From: Bog-756 sp963829235
Lineage (GTDB): Bacteria; Actinomycetota; Acidimicrobiia; Acidimicrobiales; RAAP-2
Direction: 5' to 3'
DNA length: 64,000 nucleotides
NCBI GenBank assembly: GCA_963829235.1
Contig: CAWHIF010000007.1
Location: 62,001 to 126,000, forward strand
Part shown: in pieces, positions 51,781 to 61,114 of the stretch
Layout of the letters: each line of letters opens with the position of its first letter
How positions within the stretch are numbered: position 1 is the first letter of the stretch
Notes under the pieces: generated by a model
Databases searched by the model: none
Told to the model about the DNA's origin: nothing
What the model saw: the letters and a program-made list of their open reading frames with translations, nothing else
Made by a program: the position numbers and the translations under genes

Positions 51781-53837
51781 CTACCAGAGCCCACGAAGCC
51801 CAACGTCGACGGCCTTGCTGACCGGCAGTGTCGCGGCCGGCATGGGATGATCGACACGGCTACGTACTGCCCGCAACTCCATGAGGCCGTCGAGCTCCCG
51901 AGGAAGAAAGCGGGTCCGTTGGGCATAGCTGTGCTTGTCGGTCCACCCGGCCGGATCGCCGTGGTGATAGCGCAGCGGCGCGTAGATGTGCAGATTGCTG
52001 CGAGCCCGGGTCAGAGCCACATAGAACAGTCGTCGCTCCTCATCGACGCCCTCCGCGGTGCCCGTCGCCATGTCGGAAGGAAACGCACCGTCGGCGGCAT
52101 GGATGAGGTGCACGACGTCCCATTCGCCCCCCTTCGCCGAGTGCACCGTCGAAAGTGTGAGCCAGTCGTCGTCCAACGAAGGCTTCCCGGCGAGATCGCC
52201 TGTCGAGCTGGGCGGATCAAGGGTCAGATCGGCGAGAAAGGTGTCAAGGTCGGGATAATCGGCCGCCAACCCGGCCAGGGCGTCGAAATCGGCCAGGCGG
52301 GGCTCGGGATGATCATAGATTCGCCTAATCATTGGCTCGAGAACGCCGCAGAGGAGCTCCACCCGGGCCCCCAGAGGCAGACTCTGGTCGCGGCAACCAG
52401 CCAGTCCATCGGCGATCCCCCGGAGCTCGATGCCCGAACGGTGGTCCGGCCGATCGACCGTAGGATCGGAACAGAACCTGTCCAGTGGATTCGGTACGGC
52501 AAAGCCCATGTCCCGCACTCCGAGCTCTTGCATCATCCGGCTCGCCGACTTCGGGCCGACTCCGTCCGCCAGCTGGAGCACCCGCAGCCAGGCCAACTCG
52601 TCCCACGGGTTCTCCACCAGTCGCAGCCCAGCGAGTAGATCGCGAATGTGCGCGGCCTCGAGGAATCTGAGTCCCCCGTACTTGACGAAGGGTACGCCCC
52701 GCCGGCCAAGCTCGACCTCGAGAAGGTCGCTGTGGTGCGAGGTCCGGAACAGCACGACTTGGTCCTTCAGCGCCTTGCCCGCCTCGTGATGCTCGAGGAT
52801 CGTTGTGCAAACCGCCTCCGCCTGACACTGCTGGTCTTCACATGTGGCCAGGACGGGGCGCGCTCCCCACCCTGGTCGGTCCACAGCGCCTTCCCATAGC
52901 CCTCGGAGGCATCGGCGATCACGGCATTCGCCAGTGCAAGGATGGGCGCGGTGGACCGGTAGTTGTGCTCCAACGTGACGGTCGTAGAACCGGAGAAGTG
53001 TTCCGGAAAGTCCAGGATGTTGCGGACCGAGGCCGCCCGAAACGAGTAGATCGCCTGAGCGTCGTCCCCGACGACGGTAAGCCGGGCGTCCAGCGGGCGG
53101 AGTGCCCGCAGGATGTCGGCTTGAACAATGCTGGTGTCCTGGTATTCGTCAACAAGGACGTGGTCGAACATCGAGGCCAGGACGGGGCCGACGTTCGGGT
53201 CCTTGGCCGCGGCTCGCCAGAAAAGCAGAAGGTCGTCGAAATCCAGCAGCTGCTGGGCCCGTTTCCGTTCGGTATAGGCCGTAAAGATCGACTTGAGCCC
53301 ATCGATATCCTCTGCACACCACGGGAAGTCACGGGCGACCGTCTCCTCCACACCCACCTGAGAGCTGACCACCCTTGCGTACACTGTGGCCACGGTCGAG
53401 GCCTTCGGGAATCGGCGGCGCCGATCCGCGGCTATCGGCGTTCGGAGGAGGGCGAACAGGTCGACCACGTCCCCCTGGTCCATGACCGTGAACCCTTCGG
53501 GTAGGTCGAGCGCCGAGCTGTAGCGACGCAGGATCCGATGGGCGACGGAGTGAAAGGTTCCCGCTTCGACGCGCTTGGCAATCCTCGGATCCACCAGCCG
53601 ACAGGACCGTCTGATGAGCTCGGAGGCTGCCCGACGGCTGAAGGTGACGAGCAGTACCCGCTCGGGAGGCGTCCCGTCCTGGAGCAGGCGGGCCAGCCGG
53701 CTCACCAGGGTCCGGGTCTTGCCGGTACCTGCACCGGCGATGATGCGGAGCGGGCCTCCGTCATGGTCCACGGCTCTCCGCTGCTCGGCATTCAGTCCGA
53801 GGGCCCATCCTGGTGCTGACTCGAGTGACGCGACCAC
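51781..53837 (-). pseudogene. UvrD/PcrA-like superfamily 1 DNA helicase, one frameshift
   Basis: Two overlapping frames join into a helicase of about 680 residues. The first (53837 down to about 52860) has LNAEQRRAVDHDGGPLRIIA then GAGTGKTRTLVSRLARLL (Walker A), VLLVTFSRRAASELIRR (Ia), HVLVDEYQDTSIVQ (Walker B), LTVVGDDAQAIYSFRAAS (III) and LEHNYRSTAPIL (IV). The second (from about 52870 to 51781) has QVVLFRTSHHSDLLEVELGR, LTLSTVHSAKGGEWDVVHLI (V) and EERRLFYVALTRARSNLHIY (VI). All motifs are conserved and the overlap is exact around WTDQGG/ARPVLAT, so one base is added or lost near 52860. It would unwind DNA 3' to 5' in repair. Surroundings are clean, so this lesion may be real. Confidence 0.85.
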
Positions 53838-54135
53838 TGCGCCAGGCTAATCCAGATGACGAACACCTGTTCGCATACCCGGAACCCGGACCCCATCCGG
53901 AGAAGGCCTCGACCGAGGCGTTGGCCATCAGGTGGCGTGGCCCAAGACCCGCCAGCCGGAACAGAGGTTGCCTGTCAGTGCGACATCGCGCTGACCGTGT
54001 CGACCAAGGGCTGAAGGGATCCTCGTACGTCATCCACCCACGTCAGGAAGGTCAGATGATCATGCAAAGTGGATGTCGTAGCGTCGGCTGGCATCCCGTC
54101 GAAGAAGTCCAAGGTGCCGAGCCGGTCGCCGCAGG
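53838..54135. other. Intergenic region, nothing recognised
   Basis: About 300 bases between the helicase start and the TetR stop. The promoter of the helicase should lie at the left end. No coding potential beyond chance open frames and no notable repeat. Confidence 0.3.
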
Positions 54136-54723
54136 CTAGCCGTCGTCAAGAAGTCTTGTGACCAAGTCCACCAAATGCTCTTTGGGCACAGCCACTAGTT
54201 CATCGAACCATCCCAAGGACCGCCCGAGACTGATGCCGATAAGGGCCGAGACGACGATTTCAGATCGAAGGCGCGCCTCGTCGGCCGCGCCGCGGGTCAA
54301 TTCGGCGGTCATCGGATCCACCATGCGTCGCATCATGTGAGTGCGCGCCGCTTGGTGGACAGGGTCTGCCGTGTCGGTGCGAATCAGGGCTTGCATCCCA
54401 GGTCCGAGTCCGTGACTGTCCATGCGAGCCACCATGCCCTCGGCCATGTCTCTCAGGCCCCCGAAGTCCGGCGGCGACTGATCGCCTTGGACTTCGGCTA
54501 CAAGAACGGCGATGGAGAGATCGGCCTTGCTTCCGTAGTATCGAGCGATGAGGGCATGATCGACGCCAGCCCGTTCGCCGATCTCGCGGATGGTCGTGCC
54601 GTCGAAGCCATGCTGACCGAACAGTTCCTGGGCCGCATCCAAAAGTGCCTGTTTGGTAGCTCCGGCGTTCCTCGGCCGGACCGTCCCCGATCGTGCGGGC
54701 CGTTGAGAGTGAGAAGTCGTCAT
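54136..54723 (-). CDS. TetR-family transcriptional regulator
   Basis: 195 residues. The HTH is NAGATKQALLDAAQELFGQH, GFDGTTIREIGERAGVDHAL, IARYYGSKADLSIAVL, with the typical YYGSK end of helix 3. The C-terminal domain (HMMRRMVDPMTAELTRGAAD, SALIGISLGRSLGWFDELVA) is the ligand-binding part of the TetR_C_33-like type common to drug-exporter repressors. It is coupled to the upstream MFS gene (four-base overlap at 54720-54723), so it probably senses the exporter's substrate and represses the operon. Confidence 0.9.
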   Translation of the reverse strand: MTTSHSQRPARSGTVRPRNAGATKQALLDAAQELFGQHGFDGTTIREIGERAGVDHALIARYYGSKADLSIAVLVAEVQGDQSPPDFGGLRDMAEGMVARMDSHGLGPGMQALIRTDTADPVHQAARTHMMRRMVDPMTAELTRGAADEARLRSEIVVSALIGISLGRSLGWFDELVAVPKEHLVDLVTRLLDDG

Positions 54724-56280
54724 GTGCCGGAGCCGGTGGTTTCAGAGCCGAGCGGGTCGTCGGCAAGCATCAGGCCGACACCCCCGACTTCGGCCTCATC
54801 TTCCATCATCTCCTCGACGTCCTCGGACAGAGTTGACAATCCCCGGGCCGACGTTCCAGGAAGGAGGTAGCTGAGCACAGCAGTGAGGAGGCAGAGCGCA
54901 GTGGCGATGATCAATGTGACCCGAAAGCCCTGATAGCTGGGATACGTCTTTCCAGGTGCGGTGTAGGTGATGAGCACGGCGGCAGCGAGGGCGCTGCCGA
55001 GTGAAAGCCCAATGCTGCGCAGAACCTGGTAGAGGCCCATGGCGCTTCCGGTCTCCGATGGCGGAACGGCACGGACAACGAATCCTGGCATTGCGGCAAA
55101 GGTGAAGCCGATCCCGATGCCCGCTATCCCCGAGGCCACAAACGCCTCCCACGGGGCTCGGTGTTCGATGGTGAAGAACAGGGTGGACACCGCGAACATC
55201 AGAGAACCGAAGGGAATCATGCTTCTGACCCCGAAGCGTTTCGTGTACGCCGTTAGGCAGCGGCTGGCCACGAATGAGCCGACGGACAAGGGGACAAAGA
55301 CCAGTCCCGATACGAGGATGGAAGCGCCGAAGCCGTAGCCACTGGCCACCGGGATCTGTACGAACTCGATGATGATGGGAAGGAACAGGTACATGGCGAC
55401 TGCGATCAGGAACGCGGAGGCGTCGGCGGTGAGAACGGAGCGGTTCCGCACCTGCCGGACGTCGATAAGTGGATCGGTGACGTTGAGTTCGTGCACGATC
55501 CATAGACCCACCATGACCAGGCTGAGGACGAAGAGGACGACCGACCGCACTGACGTCCACCCCCAACCGCCTCCCTCGCTCAACACAACAGACACGCCGA
55601 CCACCGCTGCGCCGAGGCTGGCCATTCCCAGGCGGTCGAAGCGTCGAGTGCGGCCGTCTGATCGATTGGGAAGGACGACTACGACCAATATGAGCGCCGC
55701 AGCGACGGTGATGGCGCCAAACCAGAAAGCTGCCCGAAAGTCGAAGAGCTGAGCGATGAACGACGTGATTGGATAGCCGAGACCGGCCCCGACCGCCGCG
55801 CTGACGGAGAGCGTGGCGATTGCGGCGCCCGCCTCATCGGGGGAGAATTCGACTCCGGGCAATCGCCATCGTCACCGGTAGCAACCCGAGGCCCACCCCT
55901 TGCAGACCCCGCCCGAGGATCAGCACGACGAAACCGGTCGACACAGCCGAGAGCACACACCCCGCGAGCACCACGGTCAGAGCGACCTCGATGACCCTTC
56001 GCTTGCGAGGGCCGTCTGCCAGACGGCCCATGGCTGGAGTGGCCAGGGCTCCCGTCATCAGCGCGGCCGTGAGTACCCACTCGGCCGCGCTCAGGGAGAC
56101 GTGGTCGGACCGAGCGATCGACGGGATGAGTGGGGCACCCAGGCTGGAGACGATCGCCACCAGGGCAGCCACGGTGACCAGGACGGGCAAGGTACCCCGC
56201 TGCCGCCACGTTGGGCGTTCGGGTTCAAATGATTGAAGTGAGTTCGCGGTCACATCTCCGCACCATTCCGCACAAGTCAC
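54720..56280 (-). pseudogene. MFS drug exporter, one frameshift
   Basis: Two frames make one 14-helix transporter of about 510 residues. The N-terminal frame (56280 to about 55845) has LPVLVTVAALVAIVSSLGAP, ALATPAMGRLADGPRKRRVI (motif A) and GRGLQGVGLGLLPVTMAIAR. The second frame (from about 55860 to 54720) has AVGAGLGYPITSFIAQLF (motif C region), RAAFWFGAITVAAALILV and helices up to TLIIATALCLLTAVLSYLLP. The junction is AIARSRILPG/MPGVEFSPDEAGAA, so an indel of one base is likely near 55850. Substrate probably a lipophilic compound sensed by the TetR protein encoded immediately downstream. The start at 56280 is uncertain; a GTG 33 bases later is an alternative. Confidence 0.8.
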
Positions 56281-56379
56281 CGCTTGGTGACTTCTCGTTC
56301 CACCGTATCAGCATCATCTTCGAGGTCCTGACGCGCCGAGCGCCGCTTCCGAGTGCCGGTGGTCTGGGGCGGTCGGTTG

Positions 56380-56427
56380 TGTCAGTTTAGGTTGACACCT
56401 TAGGGATGTCAGTCTATACTGACAGGC
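56380..56427 (+). promoter_or_regulatory. Consensus promoter with two 18-bp operators in front of the HTH/Clp-N operon
   Basis: TGTCAGTTTAGGTTGACA (56380-56397) and TGTCAGTCTATACTGACA (56407-56424) are two inverted repeats of the form TGTCA-N8-TGACA, 27 bp apart centre to centre. The second has perfect 7-bp arms. The right arm of the first supplies TTGACA (56392-56397), and the centre of the second supplies TATACT (56415-56420), with 17 bp between: a near-perfect housekeeping promoter. The transcript would start at about 56427, directly at the ATG (56428), so it should be leaderless. A repressor bound at the second site would cover the -10 and the start codon. Confidence 0.85.
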
Positions 56428-56640
56428 ATGGACATCGAAAAACTCAGCGGGGATCTCTCGTCGGATGACCCGGCAATTGGCCTTCGCGCCTCGTTGGCGC
56501 TCCATCGCCTGGCTGAGAGGGTCGAAGCGAACCACGTCGCGTCGGCCCGGGAAAAGGGCTGGTCGTGGCAGCAGATCGGAGATGCGTTGGGCGTCACCCG
56601 CCAATCCGTGCACACCAAATACAACAAGGAGTCATCATGA
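56428..56640 (+). CDS. Small helix-turn-helix regulator paired with a Clp-N protein
   Basis: 70 residues from ATG 56428, at or next to the predicted transcription start. The C-terminal half is a helix-turn-helix: WSWQQIGDALGVTRQSVHTK, preceded by HRLAERVEANHVASAREKG. The N-terminal part (LSSDDPAIGLRASLALHRL) probably dimerises the protein. There is no ligand domain. Small HTH proteins like this are encoded next to Clp-N-domain proteins in many actinobacteria. The two operators over its own promoter suggest autorepression. The Clp-N gene begins within its stop codon (ATGA), so the two products are made together. Confidence 0.85.
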   Translation: MDIEKLSGDLSSDDPAIGLRASLALHRLAERVEANHVASAREKGWSWQQIGDALGVTRQSVHTKYNKESS

Positions 56641-57149
56641 CCACCGAATCCGCTGTGCCAGAGGTGCTTCACCCCTGGGCCATCTATGTGCGGGCCAGTG
56701 AGGAGGCTCGTCGCCGAGGTGATCGCCGAACGGGCACCGATCACGTCTTGCTCGCCTTGTTCGAGGATGCCTCGATCGAAGCCGCGTTGGGCGTGAGCCT
56801 GCAGCAAGCTCGCCAGGCCCTTGAGTCGCTCGATCAGGAAGCGCTGGGCGCTCTGGGCCTGGGGTCCGGCGCCGACGCTCCCCCACTGCCGATGCGCGCC
56901 GTGCCGAAGAAGCCGAGGTTCAGAGACGTCGTGCAAAAGGATCGCCTCCGCATGACGCCCGCGGCAAAGAAGCTGCTCGAGGAAGCGGTCAAGCCCAACC
57001 GGCGGAAGGGCCGGGTCACGGGGCAGCAGGTGCTGGCCCAGATCCTCACCCTCCAACCACCGGATCCGGCGGCGGTGCTGCTGGGCGCTCTCGGTGTGGA
57101 CGCGTCAGAGGTTCGGCGCCGATTGGATGCGGTCACGCCCGACAGCTGA
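56637..57149 (+). CDS. Clp N-terminal repeat domain protein without ATPase
   Basis: 170 residues. Two Clp-N repeats are visible: HPWAIYVRASEEARRRGDRR, TGTDHVLLALFEDASIEAAL, then DRLRMTPAAKKLLEEAVKPN and VTGQQVLAQILTLQPPDPAA followed by VLLGALGVDASEVRRRLDAV. ClpA/ClpC use this domain to receive adaptors and substrates, but no AAA module follows here. It may act as an adaptor, a decoy, or a sensor that changes the activity of the co-produced HTH protein, for example when protein damage titrates it. This functional idea is inference. Confidence 0.85.
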   Translation: MTTESAVPEVLHPWAIYVRASEEARRRGDRRTGTDHVLLALFEDASIEAALGVSLQQARQALESLDQEALGALGLGSGADAPPLPMRAVPKKPRFRDVVQKDRLRMTPAAKKLLEEAVKPNRRKGRVTGQQVLAQILTLQPPDPAAVLLGALGVDASEVRRRLDAVTPDS

Positions 57150-57425
57150 GCTCCCGGCGACGTTCGCGACTTCGAGCGAACGGGTTCGGATCGGTCCGTT
57201 CCCCGGCTGGGCTCGGGCGCGAGTACCAGGCCCCGCGCACCGCTCCTTCGAGGGCGGACGCTCACGGAGGCGTTCGTCAACTCGTGGTGGAGCGTCCGCC
57301 CTGGCATCGCCGTGGCGCGTGACGGTACGGACGAGCGCCGGCGTCGGACCGGCCTCTCCATCGAGTGGCCTGCGTCGCCCGTGACCACTACCGTTTGGCC
57401 TCCTATCCAGTGCCCAGGAGGAACG

Positions 57426-58409
57426 TTGACCCAGAGCAGAGCAGGGACACCGGGACCTGTGGAGTTCTACGCAGAGGTATTCGACGCGGTCACGACCAAC
57501 GTCGCTCGAGTGCTCGAGGGCAAGGACGAACCGGTCCGATTGACCCTGATGTGCATGGCTGCAGGCGGACACGTCCTCCTCGAGGATGTCCCCGGCGTCG
57601 GCAAGACGACTCTGGCCAAGGCCCTGGCCCATTCGCTCGGTCTCGAGTGGCACCGGATCCAGTTCACGCCCGATCTGCTCCCCTCCGATGTCACCGGTGT
57701 CAACATCTTCGAGCGCGAGCAGGGCAGCTTCCGGTTTCGGCCTGGGGGCGTGTTCGCCAACATCCTTCTCGGCGACGAGATCAACCGGGCCTCCCCGAAG
57801 ACTCAGGCCGCGCTGCTCGAGGCCATGCAGGAAGGGCAGGTCACCGTGGACAGCACGTCCCATGCCCTTCCTGTGCCCTTTCTGGTCATCGCCACGCAGA
57901 ATCCGGTCGAGCATGCGGGCACGTACCCGCTCCCCGAGGCCCAACTCGATCGATTCCTGCTGCGTATCGGCATCGGATACCCCGCACACGATGCCGAAGT
58001 CGCCATGTTGGCCCGTCACGGAACGGGTCCGGACGTCGACCATCTACCGGCCGTCGTAGAGCCCACCGCGGTGCCCGCGCTCATGCGGGTGACCTCGCAG
58101 ATCCACGTGGCCGACGCCATCAAGCACTACATCGTCCGCCTGGCGGAGGCGACCCGCACCCATCCGTCGCTGGTGCTCGGCATGTCCCCACGCGCCGCAC
58201 TGGCCCTCCAGCAGGTGGCCCGGGCGCGGGCTGCCTCCCTCGGCCGGACATACGTGATCCCCGACGATGTCAAGGCACTTGGTGAACCCGTGCTCGGCCA
58301 CCGACTCAAGCTGACACCGGCGGCAAGAGCAGCAGGTACAACCGTGTCCAACGCGATTGCCGACGTCTTCCATTCGGTGCCGACCCCGACAGGTGACGGG
58401 TTTCGGTGA
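57426..58409 (+). CDS. MoxR-family AAA+ ATPase
   Basis: 327 residues from TTG 57426, chosen because AGGAGG lies four bases upstream. Walker A is HVLLEDVPGVGKTTLAKALA, Walker B LLGDEINRASPKTQAALLEA, sensor 1 FLVIATQNPVEHAGTYPLPE, with DLLPSDVTGVNIFE and LDRFLLRIGIGYP as in all MoxR proteins. MoxR ATPases act as chaperones for the assembly of metal-containing or surface complexes, usually with a DUF58 protein that binds via a von Willebrand-like domain. Its stop overlaps the DUF58 start (GTGATC), so the two are coupled. Confidence 0.95.
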   Translation: MTQSRAGTPGPVEFYAEVFDAVTTNVARVLEGKDEPVRLTLMCMAAGGHVLLEDVPGVGKTTLAKALAHSLGLEWHRIQFTPDLLPSDVTGVNIFEREQGSFRFRPGGVFANILLGDEINRASPKTQAALLEAMQEGQVTVDSTSHALPVPFLVIATQNPVEHAGTYPLPEAQLDRFLLRIGIGYPAHDAEVAMLARHGTGPDVDHLPAVVEPTAVPALMRVTSQIHVADAIKHYIVRLAEATRTHPSLVLGMSPRAALALQQVARARAASLGRTYVIPDDVKALGEPVLGHRLKLTPAARAAGTTVSNAIADVFHSVPTPTGDGFR

Positions 58410-59650
58410 TCAAGACGTGGACCGCCCGGCGAATGCCCCGCGCATTGCCCGTCCCGACGCGACGAGGCTGGGCGGTGGGGGTCGCGCTGGCGCTTCTCGG
58501 TGCCGTTGGTCTTGCCCGGTCCAACGAGCTCCTTGCCCTTTCCGGGGCGGCGGGAGCGTTGCTGCTCTACTCGACCCTGTGGGTGTGGAGACGCTCTCCT
58601 TCCCTGGATGTGCAGATCCAGGCGTCGCCCCGACGAATGTCGGCCGGATCCCGAGGAACAGTCTCTGTCGTCATACGCAATACCGAGCGGCGCCGCTCAC
58701 CCATCATGACGGTCAGACGGTCGGTCCCTGCCCTCGTCACAGGTGACCACCCGGGGCCGGTTCTCACCGTGCCATCGATGGCTCCGGGGCAGTCACGATG
58801 GTCCGAGGCGTCACTCCGCTGGGGCAAGCGGGGTGTGTTCGACCTCGGCCCGGCACTCGTCGACGTGAGCGACCCGTTCGGCATGATGCACAAGATGCGT
58901 ATGTCAACCCAACAAGATCAGGTGGTGGTCGTTCCGCTCGTCGTGCCACTCTCGGCGCTCCCTCCGCCGTTCGGTCCGGCAGCACCAGAGGCGGACGAGC
59001 TCACCCAGATCGGCTTCGACGGAGACGAGTTCCACGCCATCCGTGACTACGAGCCGGGTGACGACCTCCGGAAGGTCCACTGGGCGCTGACCGCACGGAC
59101 CGGGTCCCTGATGATCCGCGAGGACCATCCCTCGGCCAGGGCCCGGCTCACTGTGCTCCTCGACCTGCGACTCGGCGAAAGGAGCGAACCCGCCTTCGAG
59201 CTCGCGTGCTCGGTCGCCGCCAGCGTCGCAGTCGCTGCTGTCTCCGAAGGTCGTTCGGTGCGTCTGGTCACCTCGGACGGTGTGCCCACGGACTTCGGCT
59301 ACACGCAGGAACACGCCGACGAACTGCTCGACCTACTGGCAAGGGTCGAACCCCGTGCGGGTGGAGGGATCGTCGATCGGCCCGGGGACCTGGCGACCTC
59401 CCACGCCGACGGCAGCCTGGTGGTGGTGAGTGCGGCGGCGGTCACGTCGACAGACGTCATCATCCTGGCACCGCTGGCCCCCCCCGAGTCGGTGACCTTG
59501 GTCGCAATCGACCCCACGCCCGGACGTCAAACAGGGAACCTCGGCACGCAGTCCCCTGGTCCTCCAGAGCCCTCGTTGCCCTTCGTCGTGATCGACATTG
59601 TCGACAGCCAGACCTTTCAAGCGGTCTGGAATACCGCCTTCGCCCCCTGA
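58406..59650 (+). CDS. DUF58 family protein
   Basis: 414 residues from GTG 58406. Two N-terminal helices (WAVGVALALLGAVGLARSNE, LLALSGAAGALLLYSTLWVW) are followed by a beta domain (SAGSRGTVSVVIRNTERRRS, SLRWGKRGVFDLGPALVDVS with DPFGMM) and the DUF58 signature EFHAIRDYEPGDDLRKVHWA then LTARTGSLMIREDH. The last 160 residues form a vWA-like fold (RLTVLLDLRLG). It is the usual MoxR partner. The C-terminal VVIDIVDSQTFQAVWN is typical of the actinobacterial form. Four bases separate its stop from the next start. Confidence 0.93.
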   Translation: MIKTWTARRMPRALPVPTRRGWAVGVALALLGAVGLARSNELLALSGAAGALLLYSTLWVWRRSPSLDVQIQASPRRMSAGSRGTVSVVIRNTERRRSPIMTVRRSVPALVTGDHPGPVLTVPSMAPGQSRWSEASLRWGKRGVFDLGPALVDVSDPFGMMHKMRMSTQQDQVVVVPLVVPLSALPPPFGPAAPEADELTQIGFDGDEFHAIRDYEPGDDLRKVHWALTARTGSLMIREDHPSARARLTVLLDLRLGERSEPAFELACSVAASVAVAAVSEGRSVRLVTSDGVPTDFGYTQEHADELLDLLARVEPRAGGGIVDRPGDLATSHADGSLVVVSAAAVTSTDVIILAPLAPPESVTLVAIDPTPGRQTGNLGTQSPGPPEPSLPFVVIDIVDSQTFQAVWNTAFAP

Positions 59651-59654
59651 GTCG

Positions 59655-61064
59655 ATGAAGAAGCGCGGTTATCCTCTGACAACAGGGATTCTGGCACTTG
59701 CGACGGTGGCCGCCGCGGCGGGGTTTTGGCGGGTGTTCACCGGTGACACGTGGATCATCCCCCTCCTTGCCATGGTGCTCAGCATCCATCTGTTGGGCTG
59801 GTGGTTCCGCCGGACCAACACCTCCTTCTCGCTCGCAGTCATCGCAACCATCATGGTGATAGCCCTGGTGTCGGTTTGGGCGGTTCTGCCATCTTCCACC
59901 GCTCACGGCGTACCGTGGACAACAACTTGGGATGCCGTGCGGAGCGCTCTGGATCACCTCGGGAGCGGCGTTCCCCATCCGCCTGTGCACCCGGATGCCG
60001 GCTACATGCTGGAGGCCCTGTGGTTGGTGGGCATAGGCGCGGCTCTCGCTGACTGGTCGGCATTTCGGGTGGGCTCAGCATTGCAAGGAATCGTTCCGGC
60101 CGTCGGGATATTCGCTCTCTGCCAGGTGCTGGGTGGATCCATCCACGGTACGGTCTTGATCGCCGGCCTGACCGGGGCCTCGACCGCCTTCCTGCTCGCA
60201 CATCGGGCAACCGTGGGCAGGGCGAGGGCGACATGGCTGGGCGGATCGCCGAACGGATACCTCCGGAGTGTCATCAGAGCGGGTGCAATCGGCGTCGTAG
60301 CCGCCACCGTCGTCGCCATCGGTATCGGATCGCAACTCCCGAGTTCGGCGGCATTGGGCTCCGATCGGCAGGCGCCCGCCCGACCTCATTCCGCAGCAGC
60401 ACCCCCACCGCATGCCGCAGAGAGGACGGTTCCGGCTCCGTCGACTTCGACAGCCGTCGTCCAGCCGAAGCCACGGACAGCGCCGACAGCGGTTCCCGCG
60501 TCCCGAAACGGACCGGGGAGGGCCGACCACATGAGTCCCAATGTCCCCCAGCCTGGCCGTCCACGGTGGCCGTTCGCTGTACTGGCTGCCCTCGTCGCCT
60601 TGGCCGGCTGGATCACCCTCAACGTCGGGTATCGCCGGATGCGTTGGCGGCACCGGCGCCGGGGCGACGGACATCCCACACCGGCCTACTCGGTACGAGT
60701 GGCTTGGGCTGAACTGACTGAGACCCTGGCCTCGTGGAACCTCCATCGCGATCGCGCCGAGACTCGTGTCGAGTTCGGCCAACGGGTAGGCTCCTCGCTG
60801 GCCATCCAATTCCGAGCCACCGCGCGCCGACATTCGTCCGATTGTGAAAGCGCGGAGCTCCTCAGGATCGAATCTCCCCGGGTTGCAGCGATCGCCGACC
60901 GGGTCGCGTTCTCCGATGACCCACTCCCTCCGGACCTCGCCTGGTCGGCAGTGGCCGCGACCGAACAGATCGTCAAGACGCTGCGAGCGCGGGCATCCTT
61001 CGGAGCCAAGGTCGTGGGCCTCGTTGTTCCCCACCGGAGTCGGGTTGTCGGTCGAGTCGATTAA
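59655..61064 (+). CDS. TgpA/DUF4129-like membrane protein lacking the transglutaminase core
   Basis: 469 residues from ATG 59655. Six to seven N-terminal helices (for example WIIPLLAMVLSIHLLGWWFR, IATIMVIALVSVWAVLPSST, GIVPAVGIFALCQVLGGSIH) form the DUF3488-like part. A Pro/Ala-rich linker of about 80 residues follows, then one helix (WPFAVLAALVALAGWITLNV) and a cytosolic domain (YSVRVAWAELTETLASWNLH, VEFGQRVGSS) like DUF4129. In the usual MoxR/DUF58 trio the third protein carries a transglutaminase core with a Cys-His-Asp triad between these parts; here that stretch is absent and there is no candidate Cys. It would be a non-catalytic membrane scaffold, possibly after deletion. Confidence 0.8.
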   Translation: MKKRGYPLTTGILALATVAAAAGFWRVFTGDTWIIPLLAMVLSIHLLGWWFRRTNTSFSLAVIATIMVIALVSVWAVLPSSTAHGVPWTTTWDAVRSALDHLGSGVPHPPVHPDAGYMLEALWLVGIGAALADWSAFRVGSALQGIVPAVGIFALCQVLGGSIHGTVLIAGLTGASTAFLLAHRATVGRARATWLGGSPNGYLRSVIRAGAIGVVAATVVAIGIGSQLPSSAALGSDRQAPARPHSAAAPPPHAAERTVPAPSTSTAVVQPKPRTAPTAVPASRNGPGRADHMSPNVPQPGRPRWPFAVLAALVALAGWITLNVGYRRMRWRHRRRGDGHPTPAYSVRVAWAELTETLASWNLHRDRAETRVEFGQRVGSSLAIQFRATARRHSSDCESAELLRIESPRVAAIADRVAFSDDPLPPDLAWSAVAATEQIVKTLRARASFGAKVVGLVVPHRSRVVGRVD

Positions 61065-61114
61065 CTCGTATCCAGCAAAAGAGAGGACCGAGACGGCACC
61101 GTGCCGCTTCCTCG

